From NCBI RefSeq assembly GCF_023101345.1, contig NZ_CP095848.1:247501-311500 (forward strand): a stretch of DNA of 64,000 bases, written 5' to 3'. The DNA is from Hymenobacter sublimis. Lineage in GTDB: Bacteria > Bacteroidota > Bacteroidia > Cytophagales > Hymenobacteraceae. The notes below the pieces were generated by a model. It had not been told where the DNA came from. It worked only from the letters and a program-made list of their open reading frames with translations, and made no database searches. Both the position numbers and the translations under genes were made by a program. This document shows, piece after piece, positions 61,991 to 64,000 of the stretch; position 1 is the stretch's first letter, and each line of letters opens with the position of its first letter.

Positions 61991-62553
61991 TTCATTGTCA
62001 CGCTGCTCATTACGGCCTTGGCAATGGGCTGCCACTGGGCCTGTTCTTCGGCCGGGGCCACGAAGGTAAAGACGTAAAGCTGGTCGCCTTCGATGGCGTA
62101 CTGCACGAACTGGTACTTGCGGATGGGGGCCAGGTTGCCCCCGCGGCGGTTGTCCGTAACCGTCGATACAAACTCCAGGGCCACGTAGTCGCGCTTATTT
62201 ACCGTGCGGATATCTTCCTGCAGAAACTGCACTTTAGAGTACATGTTCTGAATGCTGGCCTTGTAAATTTTCAGCAGCAGAGCGTAGTCGCGGTTGCTGA
62301 AGGTGGTCGGCTTCTGGGCCACGCTCAGGTCGATGCGGCCGCTGGGGTTGCTGAACACGGCCAGGGGCTTGCGAGCGGCCGGATACTTGGCGGCAATACC
62401 ATCGTCGGGCAGAGCCGCAAAGCCCTCAGGCACTCCCAGGGTAATATTCTGGCCAATGGGAGTTTTTTTCAGCTTGGGGCCAGCAAAGGCCACCAGGGCT
62501 CCGAATACGAACAGCAAGGAAGCAAGGCGGAAAAATCGGGGCGTCATCATCAT
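61987..62553 (-). CDS. Secreted/membrane-anchored hypothetical protein
   Basis: The 188-residue protein has an N-terminal signal or anchor (MMMTPRFFRLASLLFVFGALVAFAG) and a soluble domain with PIGQNITLGVPEGFAALPDD and KRDYVALEFVSTV, of alpha/beta appearance and like the lipoprotein-type 'LpqN' or DUF-like envelope proteins in general pattern only. I do not recognise a specific family. The start is at one of three consecutive ATG codons (62553, 62550, 62547). Its stop lies inside the palindrome arm. Confidence 0.7.
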   Translation of the reverse strand: MMMTPRFFRLASLLFVFGALVAFAGPKLKKTPIGQNITLGVPEGFAALPDDGIAAKYPAARKPLAVFSNPSGRIDLSVAQKPTTFSNRDYALLLKIYKASIQNMYSKVQFLQEDIRTVNKRDYVALEFVSTVTDNRRGGNLAPIRKYQFVQYAIEGDQLYVFTFVAPAEEQAQWQPIAKAVMSSVTMK

Positions 62554-62625
62554 CAAGGGAAGAAAGGAGGTAGGAGCCGTGCCCCAGCGGGGCGGGAGCG
62601 GCAAACGATACCTTGCAAATGCAAA

Positions 62626-62652
62626 GCTCCGAAGCCACAACGACTTCGGAGC
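62626..62652 (-). terminator. Hairpin between two secreted-protein genes
   Basis: A 9-bp stem (62626-62634 with 62644-62652) lies about 75 bp beyond the stop of the upstream minus-strand gene. The minus-strand tail (CTTTGCATTTGC) is only moderately U-rich. Confidence 0.45.
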
Positions 62653-62727
62653 GCAAAAAAATCTGCTACGCGCACAGCATAGCCAAAACGAATCCGGGCA
62701 ATCCGACCAATCCGTTTAATCTGTGGT

Positions 62728-63180
62728 TTAGCGGCGCTTTTTCGAAACCGACACCGACGGATACTTGATGCTCACTTTCTTCCAGTACACGTAGTTGCCG
62801 GTTTTAGCTTCAATCAGGTAGGTGCCCGCAGGAATGCGGCCCAGGTCCACTGGCTCGCCGGTGTTGTTCTGCGGGTCGAGCTCGGTAGTGTACACGGGCT
62901 GCTTTTTGTAGTTGGTCATCACCAGCGTGCCGGGTTTGGTGAACTGCTGGGTGAAGCTGAGCATGATGCTCTGCCCGCTGGAGGAAGGAAATACGTCGAT
63001 GCCCGAAAGGGTTTCAACCCGCTTGATGGGGCCGTTCAGGGTCACGGGCTCCACCTCCGACTTGGTCTTGATTTCCGTGCCGTTGTCGGACTTGGTTTTG
63101 GTTTTAACCTTGGTCTGGGCCTGAGCAGCGGAGAAAGACAAGAGCGTAGCGGCCAGGGCGAGCAGAACGGGGCGTTTCAT
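62728..63180 (-). CDS. Small secreted protein with a sorting-domain-like fold
   Basis: The 150-residue protein has a clear signal peptide (MKRPVLLALAATLLSFSAAQAQ), a Lys/Thr/Glu-rich segment (about 23-50) and a C-terminal beta-rich domain (about 65-143: FPSSSGQSIMLSF, TYLIEAKTGNYVYWKKVSI) reminiscent of a type IX sorting domain, but without the usual mature cargo in front. Function unknown. The ATG at 63180 is chosen because upstream in-frame codons have no coding character. Confidence 0.75.
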   Translation of the reverse strand: MKRPVLLALAATLLSFSAAQAQTKVKTKTKSDNGTEIKTKSEVEPVTLNGPIKRVETLSGIDVFPSSSGQSIMLSFTQQFTKPGTLVMTNYKKQPVYTTELDPQNNTGEPVDLGRIPAGTYLIEAKTGNYVYWKKVSIKYPSVSVSKKRR

Positions 63181-63371
63181 ATGGGTAAAAGAAGGTTGTG
63201 GCACGTAAAGAATGGTTGGTATGGGGTAGTTTGCATACTCCGTGCCGGATTTGGGCCGGGCCTGCAAAAAAGGAGCCTCTATCCGGTAAATCCTAGTTTT
63301 CCTCAACTATGGCCCCGGTAAGTCCCGTTCCCAAGTCGAGGTTTTTTCAGCATTCGACTGATTTTCCTGCC

Positions 63372-63379
63372 TACCTTCG
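63372..63379 (+). promoter_or_regulatory. -7 promoter element for aspS
   Basis: TACCTTCG, identical to the elements before the ferredoxin gene and purH, lies 114 bp before the aspS ATG, giving a leader that contains the repeat at 63391-63490. Confidence 0.55.
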
Positions 63380-63390
63380 CCCTATTAATA

Positions 63391-63490
63391 GAACTCAGAG
63401 CTGAGAAGTCAGAAGTGAGAAAAGCGAACCTTAATGGGGCTTGCTTATTCCCTTTCTTCTCGGTTCTAGGCTCTCACTTCTCAGTTCTAC
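63391..63490. repeat. Imperfect palindrome with 7-bp phased arms in the aspS leader
   Basis: The left arm (63391-63421) contains heptads such as AACTCAG, AGCTGAG, AAGTCAG and AAGTGAG. The right arm (about 63457-63490) is its imperfect reverse complement (22 of 31 positions). It lies between the promoter and the start codon and so would be transcribed as leader RNA. Confidence 0.6.
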
Positions 63491-63493
63491 CTC

Positions 63494-64000
63494 ATGCTCC
63501 GGACTCATACCTGCGGCGAATTGCGCCCCGAACACATTGGTTTAACCGTTACGCTCTGCGGCTGGGTTCAGCGCACCCGCGACAAAGGCGGCATCCTGTG
63601 GGTTGACCTGCGCGACCGGTACGGCCTCACGCAGCTGGCCCTGGAAGAAGGGGTAGAAACCGCCGAGGTGCGCGAGCAGGCCCGCCAGCTGGGCCGCGAG
63701 TTTGTGCTGGCCGTTACGGGCCGGGTGGCCGAGCGCCACTCCAAAAACGACAAGATGCCCACCGGGAGCATTGAAATTCGGGTAGAGAAGCTGGAGGTGC
63801 TAAATCCGGCCAAGTTGCCGCCCTTCCTGATCGAGGACGACACCGACGGCGGCGACGACCTGCGGATGAAGTACCGCTACCTCGATTTGCGCCGCTCACC
63901 CGTGCGCCAGAACCTGATGCTGCGCCACCGCGTGGCCCAAGCTACCCGCCGCTACCTCGACGGGCAGGAGTTCATTGAGGTAGAAACGCCCGTGCTCATC
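63494..64000 (+). CDS. aspS: Aspartyl-tRNA synthetase, N-terminal part
   Basis: 169 codons are present before the right edge. The OB-fold anticodon-binding domain ([42 protein letters not shown]) and the start of the catalytic domain ([19 protein letters not shown] and FIEVETPVL, motif 1) are typical for bacterial AspRS. The gene continues beyond position 64000. The ATG at 63494 follows the palindrome by 3 bp. Confidence 0.96.
   Translation, partial: MLRTHTCGELRPEHIGLTVTLCGWVQRTRDKGGILWVDLRDRYGLTQLALEEGVETAEVREQARQLGREFVLAVTGRVAERHSKNDKMPTGSIEIRVEKLEVLNPAKLPPFLIEDDTDGGDDLRMKYRYLDLRRSPVRQNLMLRHRVAQATRRYLDGQEFIEVETPVLI

Overview
The window reads as a chromosomal segment of a Bacteroidota bacterium of the order Cytophagales, most likely Hymenobacter or a close relative. 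The basis is gene content and signals, not a database match. It has type IX secretion genes (porV, porU, a porZ-like gene and a type IX cargo protein), Bacteroidota-type -7 promoter elements (TAnnTTTG and a TAnnTTCG variant), weak Shine-Dalgarno signals, GC-rich coding sequence and many Bacteroidota-specific hypothetical families. Nothing indicates a plasmid, phage or large genomic island.

Layout. 1-0.9 kb: the 3' end of an rRNA operon (23S tail, 5S, hairpin). 1.2-9.3 kb, minus strand: metallo-hydrolase, pssA, then porU-porV and an M16-like protein without its catalytic motif. 9.5-20.2 kb, plus strand: FAD oxidoreductase, a large propeller/outer-membrane protein and a cytochrome c maturation cluster (ccmB, ccmC, ccmD-like, ccmE, secreted protein, ccmF). 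20.4-28.4 kb: type IX cargo protein, DUF2520 protein, ferredoxin plus IscX-like protein, KdsC-like phosphatase, cold-shock protein, UbiA prenyltransferase and a BamA/TamA-like protein. 28.5-32.5 kb: a compact set of GT2 glycosyltransferase, NodS-type methyltransferase, PIG-L deacetylase and acyl-CoA dehydrogenase-like protein. 32.9-36 kb: purH and a PAS-only protein. 36.1-42.5 kb: the cell-elongation operon mreB-mreC-mreD-mrdA-rodA, interrupted by repeat elements and by a small four-helix-bundle (S23/IVP) gene enclosed in 31-bp inverted repeats. 42.5-50.1 kb: membrane proteins, a ferredoxin, thymidine kinase and PorZ. 50.2-57 kb: recO, six consecutive FKBP-type prolyl isomerase genes and a DHH phosphoesterase. 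57.2-64 kb: ndk, AAA ATPase, nucleoside-type MFS permease, superoxide dismutase, tadA, two small secreted proteins and the 5' end of aspS.

Functional themes. Several loci serve the envelope: type IX secretion (PorU, PorV and PorZ belong to the same cell-surface complex), periplasmic folding (FKBP array), cytochrome c assembly, phospholipid synthesis and peptidoglycan elongation. The GT2/NodS/PIG-L/ACAD set is biochemically reminiscent of lipochitooligosaccharide or glycolipid tailoring, but its product is unknown.

Most unusual signal. Several short intergenic spaces hold palindromes whose arms are built from phased 7- or 8-bp quasi-repeats, in the clearest cases nearly free of C on one strand. 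The best are between mreB/mreC (29-bp perfect arms), mreD/mrdA (44-bp perfect arms), mrdA/rodA (31-bp arms enclosing the S23-type gene) and tadA/next gene (39-bp arms, 36 matches). Decayed relatives lie at ccmB/ccmC, ccmD/ccmE and in the aspS leader. Three occupy successive spacers of the mre operon, and one carries a protein family otherwise known from 23S rRNA intervening sequences.
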